The notes under the pieces are model-generated. The model made no database searches. It saw only the letters and a list, made by a program, of their open reading frames with translations, and was not told where the DNA came from. Below are positions 1 to 12,374 of a stretch of DNA of 64,000 nt, one piece after another (positions within the stretch are counted from its first letter, which is position 1; every line of letters begins with the position of its first letter). The stretch is from Torymus aiolomorphi (Eukaryota > Arthropoda > Insecta > Hymenoptera > Torymidae): assembly GCA_036365515.1 (NCBI GenBank), contig CM070876.1:132954394-133018393 (forward strand). The letters are read 5' to 3'. Position numbers and translations under genes: made by a program.

Positions 1-1096
1 CTATATTTAGCGACAGTTTATTTTGTGCAAGCCACTTGGCCACATGATTAAGGTAAGCACACATTTTTTTCTTGAGCTGAGGACCACATGTTATCACTTG
101 ATATGATAACCGTGTCATCAGCATAGGACATGATTGTGTCATTTTGCATACTTCCTAGTAAGTCATTGACATAAAGTATAAAAAGTAATGGTCCTAATAT
201 AGTTCCTTGGGAACACCCGTGGTAAATTCTTTATATTCACTTTTACAGTCTTGAATTTTTACTCTTTGCCGCCTATCTGTGAGATAGCTAGTCATCAGTT
301 TTAAGGCACTACCCCTTACTCCATATCGTTCAAGCTTATCTAATAGAACTCTATGATTAACAGTGTCAAATGCTTTGGCTAAGTCTAGAAAAGCAACAAT
401 TATTGGTTTACTTTTATCTAAGTTTTCGTATATGATATTTGATATATAATTTAATGCGTCAGTAGTTCCCCTATTTTTAACGAAGCCGTATTGTTTTTCT
501 GATATTATGTTATGTTTTTCAAAAAAGTGGTATAATCTATTATAAATTATTTTTTCAAAAATTTTTGCAATGTTCGATATTAAAGAGATTGGTCTGTAAT
601 TATTGATATTAGATTTTTCACCAGCCTTGTAGATAGGGACTACCTCAGCATTTTTGAGCGCGTCAGGCCAGATAGATTTCACAATACATAAATTGAAGAT
701 ATATTCTAAGGGCACACATATATATTCAGAGAGAATTTTCAATGATTTAGCGTTAATATTGTCTACACCTCCAGATTTATTTTTCAATGTATTGATTATT
801 TTGTATATCTCAGCAAAATCTGTCGGACGAAAGAAAATAGATTCAGGATTCCTATCTGGAAGTTTCAGGTTATTATTATTTATATTAGCAAATTGAGCAC
901 TCAAATTTGGTCCTATTTTACAAAAATAGGTGTTCATAGCATTTGCTATATCAGTTTTATTTTCGATTTTTTGATTGTTATCGTATATATATTTTATTGG
1001 ATTATCATGCACACTATTTCTCCCTAATTTAGTTTTAATTATGTTCCATAATTCCTTAGAGTTTCCGCTATTTCGATGATGATAAATAAATATCAT
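1..1096 (-). pseudogene. Non-LTR retrotransposon reverse transcriptase, partial and frameshifted
   Basis: The minus strand encodes the fingers and palm of a LINE-type reverse transcriptase. The long frame (194-1096) shows NNYRPISLIS, a KQYGF block, the catalytic FLDLAKAFDTVNH block and a GVP turn. After GVP the frame shifts near position 205. The YADD box of the second catalytic block continues in another frame around 105-135, and the window edge then cuts the gene. No endonuclease domain is present, so the copy is 5'-truncated or runs into flanking sequence near 1097. Its right edge abuts the interrupted end of gene A, so it probably inserted there. The clade looks jockey/CR1-like, which is an inference. 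It is non-functional because of the frameshift. Confidence 0.85.
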
Positions 1097-1110
1097 TTTG
1101 TTTTACAAAT

Positions 1111-2438
1111 ATTTTAATAATTTTTCCAAAATTGAGTAAATCACTGTCTCCCATTTCGAGCACCAAAACCATATCGATCTTGTAATCTCGTCCTTGAAAT
1201 TCTGCAAAAGTTGTCGAAATAATCTTTTCTTCTAATTGACTTGCAGGGAAATACATTTTCTGACTTCTCACATCAATATCTTCCTGATTATGTAGTTTTA
1301 TATAGTCGTCGAAACATTTTAAATATTTTTCAGCCTTCAAATATGCGAGTCGTAACTGACTCTTTATACTGAGCGTTTTCAAAATATTCACCCTGCTACT
1401 TGTAGCAGCTGCTGTTAATTTATGCTCTCTGTGCTTCGATTCGAATCTCATGGTCCAGTAATGTATCAACGGTCCATTATCAATAATAGCGCGGACATAG
1501 TGAGTCATATTATGGAATTTATATTTTAAGGCACCAAAAAGTTCTTTATACAATGATAAAAAATCAGGAATCATTATATCCAATTGATATACATGACCTA
1601 TCGCTAATCTTGGTGATGTGATAATTGATATAATTTTCCTTAGTATTATGTACAAAGTCCACACGCTGCTTTTTCTTTTCTCTTTCTCTTCGTCAGCAAT
1701 AATATTCATCACCTTGTTGCCAACAAGCAGTGAAAAGTATCGACAGAAACAAATCATTTCGGATGACGACATTTTTAGTTTTTTTTTTTTTTTTTTGAAG
1801 AATATGAATTGCTTTGATACCTGGAATTTTGTTATAACTTTCAAGCTCCTTATATGGAAATGCTTCCAGTCTACTGTTTAAGAACTCCAAAGAAAATACT
1901 TTCAATTTATAAATTAATTCATTCAAGACATTCACCATAACATAATTTGCAGTACCTTCAAATATATCGTGCATAATATCTAAGCTGATATTTTCATAGA
2001 CATGGAAACCATTAACACGATTAAATATGCAGCTCTCTTTAATCCCAGTGTTAGGTGGACATCTCAAATTACAATTTTCTGTGTATGATTGCTTTGTTCT
2101 TAATAAATGTTCATTTGTAGTTGTTAACGTTTTCATTTCGTCGACTGTTGCACGGCATATCCGGCAGGGTCTTCCGTGATTAAAGTTATCAACAAAACCT
2201 AGTATGTTGTTGAGACCTAAGTTATCACCCAATACTAAAGCTAACTGGAAATAAATCGTATATGTTTTTCCAGCAACATTAATTTTTAAGCCATCTTTAT
2301 TTAATGTATTTAATTCCGATATAAGAGTTTTGAACACCTTGTTTCCAGCAGTTTTCCAGTCATTTGCGTAAAATAAAATAGCTAATACGATATTATTCAG
2401 CTTTGAAGCAATGTGGGGAGGGAAACATGGTATTTGAA
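1111..2438 (-). pseudogene. Gene A, C-terminal part: CACTA-like transposase-type protein, broken
   Basis: This is the second half of a minus-strand protein whose first half lies at 11334-11973, on the far side of the 8.9 kb transposon. Visible landmarks are an LGDNLGLNNILGF block, a CRIC cysteine pair, DIMHDIFEG, KFHNMTHYVRAI and WTMRFESKH. These occur in a large uncharacterised, multi-copy animal family whose layout resembles EnSpm/CACTA transposases; that assignment is from memory. A homopolymer of 18 T (1779-1796, A on the coding strand) shifts the frame between DIMHDIFEG and the FESKH region. The end near 1111 runs into RT sequence, so the natural C-terminus is missing. Removing the 8.9 kb insert with one copy of its CAT duplication brings this part into frame with the upstream part. 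Confidence 0.7.
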
Positions 2439-2441
2439 CAT

Positions 2442-3637
2442 TAGGCCAGTCAAATTAGTTTTTCCACCAACTTAACTGTAACTAGAGGTTTGCGAGCGGA
2501 TACTGGTCGGGGGGGGGGGGGGGGGGGATCAGGTACAATGATCCGGTGAGTGTGTCCAAAAATTATGTCAGGATCATTTTTTAAATAATGAATTAATGAT
2601 CGAAAAGTCAGTTTTTTGACGACAGAAGAAAAACTACTGACTTTACAGAAAAAAGTTAAATGTAAACTTTGTAGATATTGAAAAGATCTATCAAACGCAA
2701 TTTACAGATTTACATTTAGTTAATTTGTTTATCTGTAAATCGCAAAAAACCGCTGAAAATAGCCATTTTAACGATTGTTTATAACTCCGTTAAAAAATTT
2801 GCTAGGTGCTTGATAACTCGCTTTAGTATAGCTCTTATAGTACTTAATAAGCAGTTAAAATTTTAGCTCAAAATATTCAATAGTTTTTGCATAATTCCAT
2901 TTATTTATTAGATTTTGGTCATTTTTGCGCGATTTTTCCCAAGCCGTGGGACGTCGTACGAGGATGCAGTAAACGGATTTTGAAAGTTTAACATCTCTAC
3001 TTTCACGAACAATGAATAGCTAAGCAATTATTTCAAATTTAGTTATTAAAAATCGCAAAATAAAAAAGTCATTTTTTTTGTTATAAATAAAAGCAATTGC
3101 AACTCCTGTATTTGTCGGAGATAAGCAACAGTAGGTTCGTTGGAAAACTCGCATTTTTCCCCAAATTTCAACGTCCCTACGAACTCTCTAAGTGCTCTAG
3201 AAGCCGAGATAATTTTTTTTTTTTGTAAAAATCGCCGTGTCTTCAATTATTAATATTAAGAAACGAGAGAGGCGCGAAAAATCGAATTAATAGTTGTACT
3301 CGCATAAAAAAAATATTGCGTCACATTAATTGCAAAATTACATTGTTATAAATAATCACAAAGGTGCGGGTCAAAAATGGAGAAGGCTACAGTGTCACGC
3401 GAAAAAAACTGAACATAGGAACTTCAAATCCGACGCGCTCGAAAAATTTTTTATATCTCGGTAACTTATTGACATAAAAACTTCATTTTTTTTTAATTTG
3501 GGATGGCTCGCGAAAATAATAACATCTGGCCCACTTATTTCCTCGAAAAAGTTTATTTAACAATACTTAATTAACAATAATTATTTGAATTAACTTTTTA
3601 ATGTTTTTTTTTCATAAATAAATAATTAATTACATTT
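2442..3637. repeat. Left terminal inverted repeat of the 8.9 kb transposon
   Basis: About 1,196 bp, matching the reverse complement of 10135-11330 with few substitutions. The main visible length difference is a run of 19 G at 2509-2527, against 7 C at the matching place on the right. The outer 15 bp match exactly, then 20-30 bp differ before similarity resumes at ACTTAACTGTAACTAGAGG on the right (AACTTAACTG on the left). No open frame in the arm looks like a gene. Confidence 0.9.
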
Positions 3638-4086
3638 AATTTAATGCAATGGTACATATTACTAATTAATTTAACTTATTTCTATTTAATTCTGTGTATG
3701 TGAGTATATGTGTGCGAGAGTAGTTTTGAAGTCTGCCGCTCTTTTATGTGTTCAGAATAATGCGTTCAGAAAGACATTCAAGATAGAACCTTTGCTTCGT
3801 CCTTTGTGCGCATGTCCCCTCCAAATGGAGCGTTGCTTTTATTTGTGTTAGTTTGACAGTTGAGGTGTTAGTGACGCTATCCAGCACGTGAACAGAAAAA
3901 TATTTTGTTTCAAATACTGTTTGATAGTGTTTATATACTGTTTCAATTATTGAATGATTTAGTGCATTAATGTTCTTCTGATTTCTAGTGCAATTACGAA
4001 ATCTCACAATAATTTCTGTACGAAACTTGTGTAGTTTGTTTTTTAACGACAATTCGAATCGGTTTAAATTTACAACTGCAATATAG

Positions 4087-4610
4087 CAACAACTGCAGAG
4101 ATATATTTTACGGAGGTTTAGTGCATATCGCACGCAGTACATATATAAAACCATTGGTAAGTACATTAGCATTATAATTATTTATTTATACTGTTTTTAG
4201 AAAATTGATTCATAATTTATTTGTCATTGTCAAAAAGAATATATACAGTTCTTTTATGTTTGTAGTGAAGATAGATAATAAACTCCAATCTAGTTTCAAT
4301 ATTAAATTAGAACTGCAAGAGAAATATTTTATGGAGATTTAACGAGATTGACGTACTGCATAATCGAACCATTGGTTAGTACATAAGCATTATAATTATT
4401 TATTTATAGTGTTTTTAGAAAATTGATTCATAATTTATTTGTCATTGTCAAAAAGAATATATAGAGTTTTTTATGTTTGTAGTGAAGATACATAATAAAC
4501 TGCAATCCAGTTTCAATATTAAATTACAACTGCAAGAGAAATATTTTTTGGAGATTTAACGAGATTGACACACTGCATAATCGAACCATTGGTTAGTACA
4601 TAAGCATAAA
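4087..4610 (+). repeat. About 220-bp tandem repeat carrying duplicated splice-donor-like sites
   Basis: Two full units and a partial one, spaced about 221 bp. Each contains AACTGCA..GAGA, a GGAG-TTTA block and ACCATTGGT(A/T)AGTA. The first unit has a good donor consensus (ATTG|GTAAGTA at 4157); later units read GTTAGT. The array lies upstream of a clear acceptor (TTATTTCAG, ending 5445), so it may be a duplicated 5' noncoding exon with its donor. Between 3638 and 5430 I see no coding region. Confidence 0.7.
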
Positions 4611-5087
4611 ATTTCGCATAATGTAAAGTCACAGGGTAACTAAGAGAAAAGCATAATACTATAATGTATCAGAGCGCAGCTGAACGTGTGTACTACTTCA
4701 CACATGGACACACACACATACGTAATTTCGCGGGGAGAGGGATCATGCATACATATAACACTTTGTTTTGAATCAAGTTCTTTGCTTTTCTCTCCTGTGA
4801 CTTTAAACGGGTCGGTATAAAATCATATACAAGCTATTGTATTCTTATCTATCTTTCCGAATTATATTTTGACAACATTTTTAATCTCAAGTATTTTTAA
4901 TAAGTGTATTTATGTATATAAATGTCAATAAGTGTATATAAATCTTGTAATTGGAATACGCATTTACATTTATTTATATTTATATACTATAAAGGGATAC
5001 GGATTTGGGGCTAGTCGGCGCATAGATTCCTGCTATACCGGCCCTGGCTGCGACATTTAGTGTCGTATGTACCACTGTACTGCCAGT

Positions 5088-5160
5088 GCGGTGATAGCCC
5101 GGCGGTACGGGCACCTTGCTTCTCACCCGGGTGAATCGAGTTCAATTCGCGATGTCTCCA
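5088..5160 (+). other. tRNA-like segment, possible SINE head
   Basis: A GC-rich island in AT-rich sequence has GATAGCCCGGCGGTACGGGC, similar to a pol III A box region, and 40 bp on a B-box-like GAGTTCAATTC. The spacing suits a tRNA-derived sequence. I could not fold a convincing acceptor stem, so this is not called as a functional tRNA. It lies in the presumed first intron of the transposon gene. Confidence 0.35.
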
Positions 5161-5463
5161 TTTTAGTTTTTTTATTTTTATCCTTAATCCGTTACAATAT
5201 ATTTTTTAAAATTTATTTTTTTTAATTTATTATAAACGTATACTTATAAATGTAAAAATTGTTCCAATTACAACTTTTATGTATACTTATTTATTTATCA
5301 ATTATTGATTAATTATGGTCGTTACAATATATTACTAATTTTTTTTTAATTTTCAAATAATATATAGTAGTTTCATATAGTTTCGATAATTAAAAAAATT
5401 AATTGATATCATTTTTATTTTTTATGCGCATTGTATTATTTCAGATTGAAGCTTTTTGAAAAC

Positions 5464-8400
5464 ATGGAAACTCACGATGAGAATATCTGTTTGCTGTGTG
5501 ACAAAATTATATCCCCCGACCAGCAACGAAATGTCAAAGAAAGAGCCATTGAATCATTGATTGCAGCAAGCTTACAGAGAAAAGACAACAAACACAAACA
5601 GCTTGAAAAGTGTGAATCATTAAATATTCACAAGAATTGTCATGGCAATTATGTTAAAGAGTCAAAAATAAAGGCTGCGCAAAAAAAGCTGTAACTTCTA
5701 AAGTAAGTTCAAGGAGAGGTAGTATTAGCTTACGAAAATTTGACTTTAGTAAATACTGTCTTTTTTGCGGAGAAGATGCGTCCGATGAGTATGAGGCCAA
5801 ACGGAAGATTCAAACTAAAATGAATCTTTACAAAGTTCAACATGTTTTAAGCAATACTCTCCAAAATAATATTATGGAAAAAATTAATTCGCGATTAGAA
5901 AATAGTAATTTACAAGATATTCGTCAGGAAGAATATAGAAATCTTAAGAAACGCATAGAAAACGTAGATTTAGTGGAACGGGCCGTTCGTTACCATGATC
6001 ATTGTCTTAGGAAATTTTCAATTCTTAGACTTACTCAGCAGCCTAGCCGACCGATAAGCGAAGGTACATCCGAAGCTGTAGAGTATATAATATCTTATTT
6101 GTGCGAATGTAGTGAAGACGAATGTCAATTTTCGATTAAAGATATTTTAAGTGAATACAAAGGAGAAGTTCCTATGAAACTAGATACAATACAAAACAAA
6201 TTATTAGAATATTTTGGTAGCACAATTACGATTTATAAAGTAAAAAATGATTTAGTGGTTTGTTTTGCATCTGTAAGAAATAAAATTCTCTCTGAGGAAT
6301 GGTACAGAAATAAAAACTCAAATGAAGATAAGGAGAGTGAAAGGATAATCGAGACATCGGCGAAATTAATTTTGAATGATATTAGATCAAAATATTACGA
6401 CACAGCTAATTATCCTGCTCCCAATTGTTTTTTACATAACGTTGATGATGACATACCACGGTCGTTACGATTATTTTTAGATGTTTTAATTAAAAGTCAC
6501 AAATGTTCAGAAAATTCTTATGTTATGTGGGATAAAAGAATTACAACACTTTGTCACATTATAATAAATTCAGTGAGACCTCGGTCATTTTTATCCTCTA
6601 TATTGCTAGGCCTGTCATCGATGATGTATAAGAAACATGCTTCCAAAAATCTAATTGATTCGCTAGCGTATATTGGCTTGTGCGTTTCGTACTATAAAAC
6701 GCAACTTTTCGAGTCCTCTATAGTTTGCCAACCCGAAAGTTATGATGCAGGAAAATCGTATTTCCAATTTATTTATGATAATGCGTATCATAATACGTGT
6801 ACTATCGACGGCAGAAATACGTTTCATGCCATGGGTGGAGTGATCTGTGCAACTCCTGCCTCTGAAATATCGAGGAGTATGAAAATAGAGCGCCTGCGTC
6901 GCATTCCATCGGCAACTAATGTAGGCACTTTTGGATTTGTTCCTTTAAAGAATTTTCAAAGAGGTATTCATGCAGGCCTTAAGAATATCAAAATTCAAGA
7001 CTTCAATGGAACAAATCCAATTGTGAACAATCAAGTGGAGGATTCTGATTTATTGTGGTTTTATGGTAATTACGTACGCCGGGAAAACATGAGCGGCTGG
7101 AATAGCTTTATGGAACTATGTACCCAAGTAAAACCATTTCACATATCAAGAATAATTCCGGTTCCATTTGTCAATGCACCGCCAAGTAATTACGATACAA
7201 TTTTTACTGTTTTAATTGAAGCTAATAATAAATGCAAGAGCCAAGATCAAAAAAATGTTTTCGTCACTTTTGATCAACCTCTATATCAAAAGGCTAGAGA
7301 AATCATTGAGTGCTGTAAAGGAACTCAAAACGAAGCAAAGATAAATAAAGTTATTGTTAGGCTCGGAGGGTTCCATATGCTTATGTCCTACCTTGGCGCA
7401 ATAGGTTTTATAATGGAAGGTAGTGGATTAAAGGACGCATTTTGTGAACTTTATGCTGAAGTTTCAGCCGAAAAAGCATAACTGGCCATGCCTATTCTAG
7501 AGCGATCCGGGGGAATATTTTAATTCAAAATGCTTTGGCGAATATTCTTTTTTCTTTGATCGATCTCTCAGATGAAGAAGTACTCGTTCTGAATAATTTG
7601 TTTAACCTCGTAGGAAAATCGGAGTTCCATACGTTGCTAAAAAATGATCAGTTCAAAGAAATAAAAAACAAGTTTATAAATAAATTAGAATTGATAAAAG
7701 AAAATGGCCCAACTGCACGATTATGGATTCTCTATTTTAATATGGTTGATCTGGCTAAGCAATTTATTCAGGCTGAAAGAAGCGGAAATTGGTCTAAACA
7801 TTTGCAGTGTGTCCAACAAATGTTGCCTTATTTTCATGCCAGCGGCCATAATCTTTACGCTAAAAGCAGCCACCTATATTTGCAAGATATGAATAATCTT
7901 GAAAATATAATGGATGTTATGGAATATGACAAATTTAGTCGTTCACGTTATTTTACCATAAGGCGAATTGAGAAGTTTCGATCTGGTACATGGTCGGACA
8001 TGATTATAGAGCAAATGCTAATGAGATCGATGAAAGTTAACGGTGGATTGACTCATGGACGTGGGATAACTGAAAGTACTTTATGTAAATGGATTCTGTC
8101 AACTATCGTTCTGATTGAAGTAACAGATGCTATGGAGCAATTTTGTAACATCACTTACGTTACTTCGGATCAACAAGTAGACGCAAGTAATTCGCGAATC
8201 ACGAGAGATTTACAGGACTCCAAAAAGTTGACAGAATTTTTCAAAAATCATAACCCATTTCCCGTGACCGATAATATATTATCGATTAGCACTGGGATAA
8301 TAGGTGATGATAAAATAAATTGTTACAAAGCATTAGAAATTGGTTTGTCTTCAATGAACAGAATTATTGGTGGTGATTTTGGTTCGGTGAAATTTCACAA

Positions 8401-10042
8401 AAAGGACAAAGTGCTATCATTGAAAGCAGTAAATTCTTCTGTAAAAATTGATAACGAAGTCGTAACAATTGACCCAACTCTTATATTCCAAAGAATATCA
8501 TTAAATATTCAAAACAAAACAGATATGCATAAGTTTTTAGAATATGAACTTGCTCCCTACCCTCTTTCTCTTTTTGACGAAGGCGGGATGCGAAAAGGAA
8601 GAAAATCATCACTCTATGATAATTTTTCGAAGATTTCTGGTGTATCTCGTGGTCCAAACGATTTTTATGTGGTTGATGGGGGTTTCCTTTTGCATAAAGT
8701 TCGGTGGGATACTAATAAATCCATAGACTTTATTATTAAACAGTATGTTGATCACACAACCCATAATTACAGTCGAAATTCCACCATAGTTTTCGATGGT
8801 TACCCAGAGGGTATAAATGTTAAAAGCACAAAAGCAGCCGAGAGGTCACGGAGAGAGAATAAAAATTTAGGCCGAGAAGTAGAATTCAATAGAGATACGA
8901 TTATTACGATTTCGCAAGACAAATTTTTGAGCAGGAATAAAAATAAAAAAAAGTTAATTGAATTACTGTGCGAAGAGTTTGAAAAAGAAAAATGTAGTAC
9001 AGTCGTAGCGGAAGAAGATGCTGATTTTCTGATTGTGAGTACTGCTGACAAATGCAGCGTAAGCGGTACAACTTGGATAATTGGAGAAGACATCGATTTA
9101 TTGGTAATATTAACGCAGCACTCACCTATTAATACTATTTACTTTTTGAAACCTGGAAAAGGAAATGTGAATGATTGCATATATGACAGCAACAGTTTTA
9201 AATATTTGAAAGTAAAAAAGTTAATAGGTTTCCTGCATGCTTTCACAGGATGTGATACAACGTCTTGTTTCTTCAAACAAGGCAAAAACAAATTAATAAA
9301 GACGCTTTCCGATGATGTAGTTCTACAGCAAAAAGCACAGCATTTCTACGATCCCTTCGTCACTCCTGATGTTTTAGCTTCGAGTGCTAACGATATAGTT
9401 AGCCAAATGTATGGCACCAAGAAAGATAAAAAGACTACATGAGCGGCGGTTTTTAACTTTCAAAAATCAGCTTTGAAAGGTAGTTTGAAATTAGAAAATT
9501 TGCCACCGACTGAAGGTGCTACTAAGCAGCACGCATACATATCGTACCTACAATTACAACAGTGGCTTGGTTATAAAAAGGATCCAACAGCGTGGGGTTG
9601 GAAAGAGCGACAAAATGTCATCTACCCAGTGCACACGCTGGAACCGCTTATTCCCGATGAGCTACTGAGTAAAATTAGTTGTAGGTGCGAGACGGGATGC
9701 AAAAAGAAAACATGCAGTTGTCGTAAATATAGGCTGCGATGCTCTCAAATGTGCTCGTCATGTCATGGTGATAGTTTCACGAACGTCGAAGAAACCACGA
9801 TAGACGACAACACAGACATCGGTATTAATGATGATACGCAAGGCGAAGAGTTGATTTTCGAAAAAATGATGCAAATGCCGATGCAAGATGATACTCAACA
9901 TGTAGACGAAGAAGAAAACGAAGAAACAGAAGAAGAAGAAGAAGAAGAAGAAGAAGAAGAAGAAGAAGAAGAAGAAGAACACGCTTCCCAAATACACACA
10001 GATGCACCACACACACAAAAGCGAAAAATGCCAATACAATAG
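5464..10042 (+). pseudogene. Transposon protein with XPG/PIN-like nuclease region and CXC tail, frameshifted
   Basis: The start is taken as the ATG at 5464, 18 bases after a TTATTTCAG acceptor. The N-terminus has two zinc-binding-like pairs (CLLCDK and, near 5760, CLFCGE), then a YHDHCLRKF motif. The middle carries blocks typical of a large uncharacterised arthropod/cnidarian TE family (YAKSSHLYLQDM, HGRGITEST, YELAPYPLSLFDEGGMRKG). The nuclease-like region spans about 8660-9290: DGGFLLHKV, VVFDGY-like, EEDADFLIVSTA, GEDIDLLVILT and LHAFTGCDTTSCF. The C-terminus (9690-9765) is a CXC-like C-x-C..GC..C-x-C cluster, followed by a GAA run (about 9935-9979) encoding poly-Glu. Breaks: one base lost in the A run at 5681-5687; a frame change near 7478; and a TGA at 9440, explained by a nine-codon stretch in a second frame flanked by compensating indels. 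It likely encoded the transposase. Confidence 0.8.
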
Positions 10043-10134
10043 ACATTTGTATGTTGAATAAAATTTTTTTTAAAGTGAATATATTATTTTTTATTATTTA
10101 ATAAACTAATAATACGTACGCAACCACACATATA

Positions 10135-11330
10135 TAATTAATTAATTATTTATTTATGAAAAAAACATTAAAAAGTTAATTAAAATAATTATTGTTAATT
10201 AAGTATTGTTAAATAAACTTTTTCGGGGAAATAAGTAGGCCAGATGTTATTATTTTCACGAGCCATCCCAAATTTAAAAAAAAATGAAGTGTTTATGTCA
10301 ATAAGTTACCGAGATATAAAAAATTTTTCGAGCGCGTCGGATTTGAAGTTCCTATGTTCAGTTTTTTTCGCGTGACACTGTAGCCTTCTCCATTTTTGAC
10401 CCGCACTTTTGTGATTATTTATAACAATGTAATTTTGCAATTAATGTGACGCAATATTTTTTTTATGCGAGTACAACTATTAATTCGATTTTTCGCGCCT
10501 GTCTCGTTTCTTAATATTAATAATTGAAGACACGGCGATTTTTACAAAAAAAAAAAAATTATCTCGGCTTCTAGAGCACTTAGAGAGTTCGTAGGGACGT
10601 TGAAATTTGGGGAAAAATGCGAGCTTTCCAACGAACCTACTGTTGCTTATCTCCGACAAATACAGGAGTCGCAATTGCTTTTATTTATAACAAAAAAAAT
10701 GACTTTTTTTTATTTTGCGATTTTTAATAACTAAATTTGAAATAATTGCTTAGCTATTCATTGTTCGTGAAAGTAGAGATGTTAAACTTTCAAAATCCGT
10801 TTACTGCATCCTCGTACGACGTCCCACGGCTTGGGAAAAATCGCGCAAAAATGACCAAAATCTAATAAATAAATGGAATTATGCAAAAACTATTGAATAT
10901 TTTTAGCTAAAATTTTAACTGCTTATTAAGTACTATAAGAGCTATACTAAAGCGAGTTATCAACCACCTAGCAAATTTTTTAACGGAGTTATAAACAATC
11001 GTTAAAATGGCTATTTTCAGCGGTTTTTTGCGATTTGCAGATAAACAAATTAACTAAATGTAAATCTGTAAATTGCGTTTGATAGATCTTTTCAATATCT
11101 ACAAAGTTTGCATTTAACTTTTTTCTGTAAAGTCAGTAGTTTTTCTTCTGTCGTCAAAAAACTGACGTTTCGATCATTAATTCATTATTTAAAAAATGAT
11201 CCTGACATAATTTTTGGACGCACTCACCGGATCATTGTACCTGATGCCCCCCCGACCAGAATCTGCTCGCAAACCTCTAGTTACAGTTAAGTCTGAAAAG
11301 GAGCTAAAATAATCTAATTTGACTGGCCTA
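10135..11330. repeat. Right terminal inverted repeat of the 8.9 kb transposon
   Basis: Reverse complement of 2442-3637. It begins about 90 bases after the transposon stop codon (10042); the AATAAA-like and TTTATT stretch at 10055-10110 could provide polyadenylation. No independent gene is seen in it. Confidence 0.9.
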
Positions 11331-11333
11331 CAT

Positions 11334-11973
11334 GTACTCCACCGAGTTTATGTGTTCCTGCATGTGATCCAAGTGCATTGCCAATTTCGAACTCATCATA
11401 ATAAATAAATAACGGTAATGTAATCTTGTCTTTATCAAAACTTTGTAATTTCTTTTTCCAAAGCCCCCCTTGAGTAAAATTACTAATTATATTAGTCTCC
11501 ATTTTTAATTCAGCCATGTAGTTTTGTAATATATTAAACAAATTCGGAATTTCTAATAACAATTTTAGGCTCCACTTTAGTGGGATATATTGTATAAATA
11601 TTTTTTCTTCTTTGAACACTTGAATGTCATCTACAGTTGCTTTTACAATTTTAGTATCAACCTCGTACTGACGAGGCTGTAACATGTAACCTTTGTTTTC
11701 ATACTGTAGAAAGCGTTTATGCTCTGTACTAAAGTTATCAATAACTGTTTTCGAGGAATTAAAAATTGCTTTCGTTACATCTACAATATGTTGATTATTC
11801 CTGTCCAATTGATAACACAGTTGTTGTTGAATAAAAGAGTCGTATTTTTTAAGAAAATCTATCATTATATCCATAAAAATTTGAATAATATTTCTGGGTA
11901 TCGCAAGATTATCATACAAGCGTAATGTAAGTAAAAAAATTTCGTATTCCAAGGCTATTGCAGTTGATGCCAT
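11334..11973 (-). pseudogene. Gene A, N-terminal part, cut by the 8.9 kb transposon
   Basis: A minus-strand frame from an ATG at 11973. It carries PLFIYYDEFEIGNALGSHAG and HKLGGVH, the block that in this family precedes a C-F-P-P-H / SKL-N-NI block; that next block lies at 2340-2438 on the other side of the transposon. The acidic residues in YYDEFE would be candidates for the first catalytic acid if the protein is an RNase-H-fold transposase, but I have not shown this. Family members usually continue without the GQSN tail, which is read from the transposon end. The gene lies about 400 bp downstream of gene B on the same strand, suggesting a two-gene unit. Upstream exons may exist; none is obvious between 11974 and 12374. 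Confidence 0.7.
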
Positions 11974-12374
11974 TTTATTTGAAAATTGAAATTATTTCAT
12001 GACATAAATTATGCAACTGTATTTCTCGGTATTAACATTTGAACTAATACATATTTAAATACTAATAAAAAAACTCTAAGTTAGCCATGCAGCCTTTTTA
12101 TCTTTACAAAAATAAATTTTTGTTTGTAAAACATTTCTTAAATATTATAACATTTAACATTTCAGAAATATATTACACAAAGTACTTAACCAATTACCAA
12201 TTACAAAACTAACTATTAAAATATTCAGGAAAGTTTAATCGTTAAATATACTTCTAAATTTTATAATGGTTAATTATAATCTATGTAAGTTGCCGCATCG
12301 ATAATAATCTTCAGTCAAAAATTTTTTCTTACTGGATTAGTTTCTGTGTTCTTAAAATACGCTAAATTCATAAT

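Larger units (their letters stand above)
2442..11330 (+). mobile_element. 8.9 kb DNA transposon with about 1.2 kb terminal inverted repeats
   Basis: The element begins TAGGCCAGTCAAATTAG and ends with the reverse complement. It is flanked by CAT at 2439-2441 and 11331-11333, a 3-bp target duplication. It interrupts gene A: deleting the element plus one CAT leaves an open, family-like gene A frame across the join. Inside are a repeated 5' noncoding region, a tRNA-like stretch, a splice acceptor and one decayed plus-strand gene (5464-10042). The nuclease-like coding region, the CXC tail and a 3-bp TSD would suit the Academ superfamily, known for XPG-type nucleases and 3-4 bp TSDs. That placement is inference. 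The reading frame has several breaks, so this copy is probably dead, although the TIRs remain well matched. Confidence 0.88.

Noticed and set aside
2509..2527. Run of 19 G as a functional G-tract
   Set aside because: The matching place in the right TIR has only 7, so slippage is the simplest explanation.
9758..10046. Minus-strand Phe/Leu-rich proteins opposite the GAA repeat
   Set aside because: Shadow of the poly-Glu codons on the other strand.
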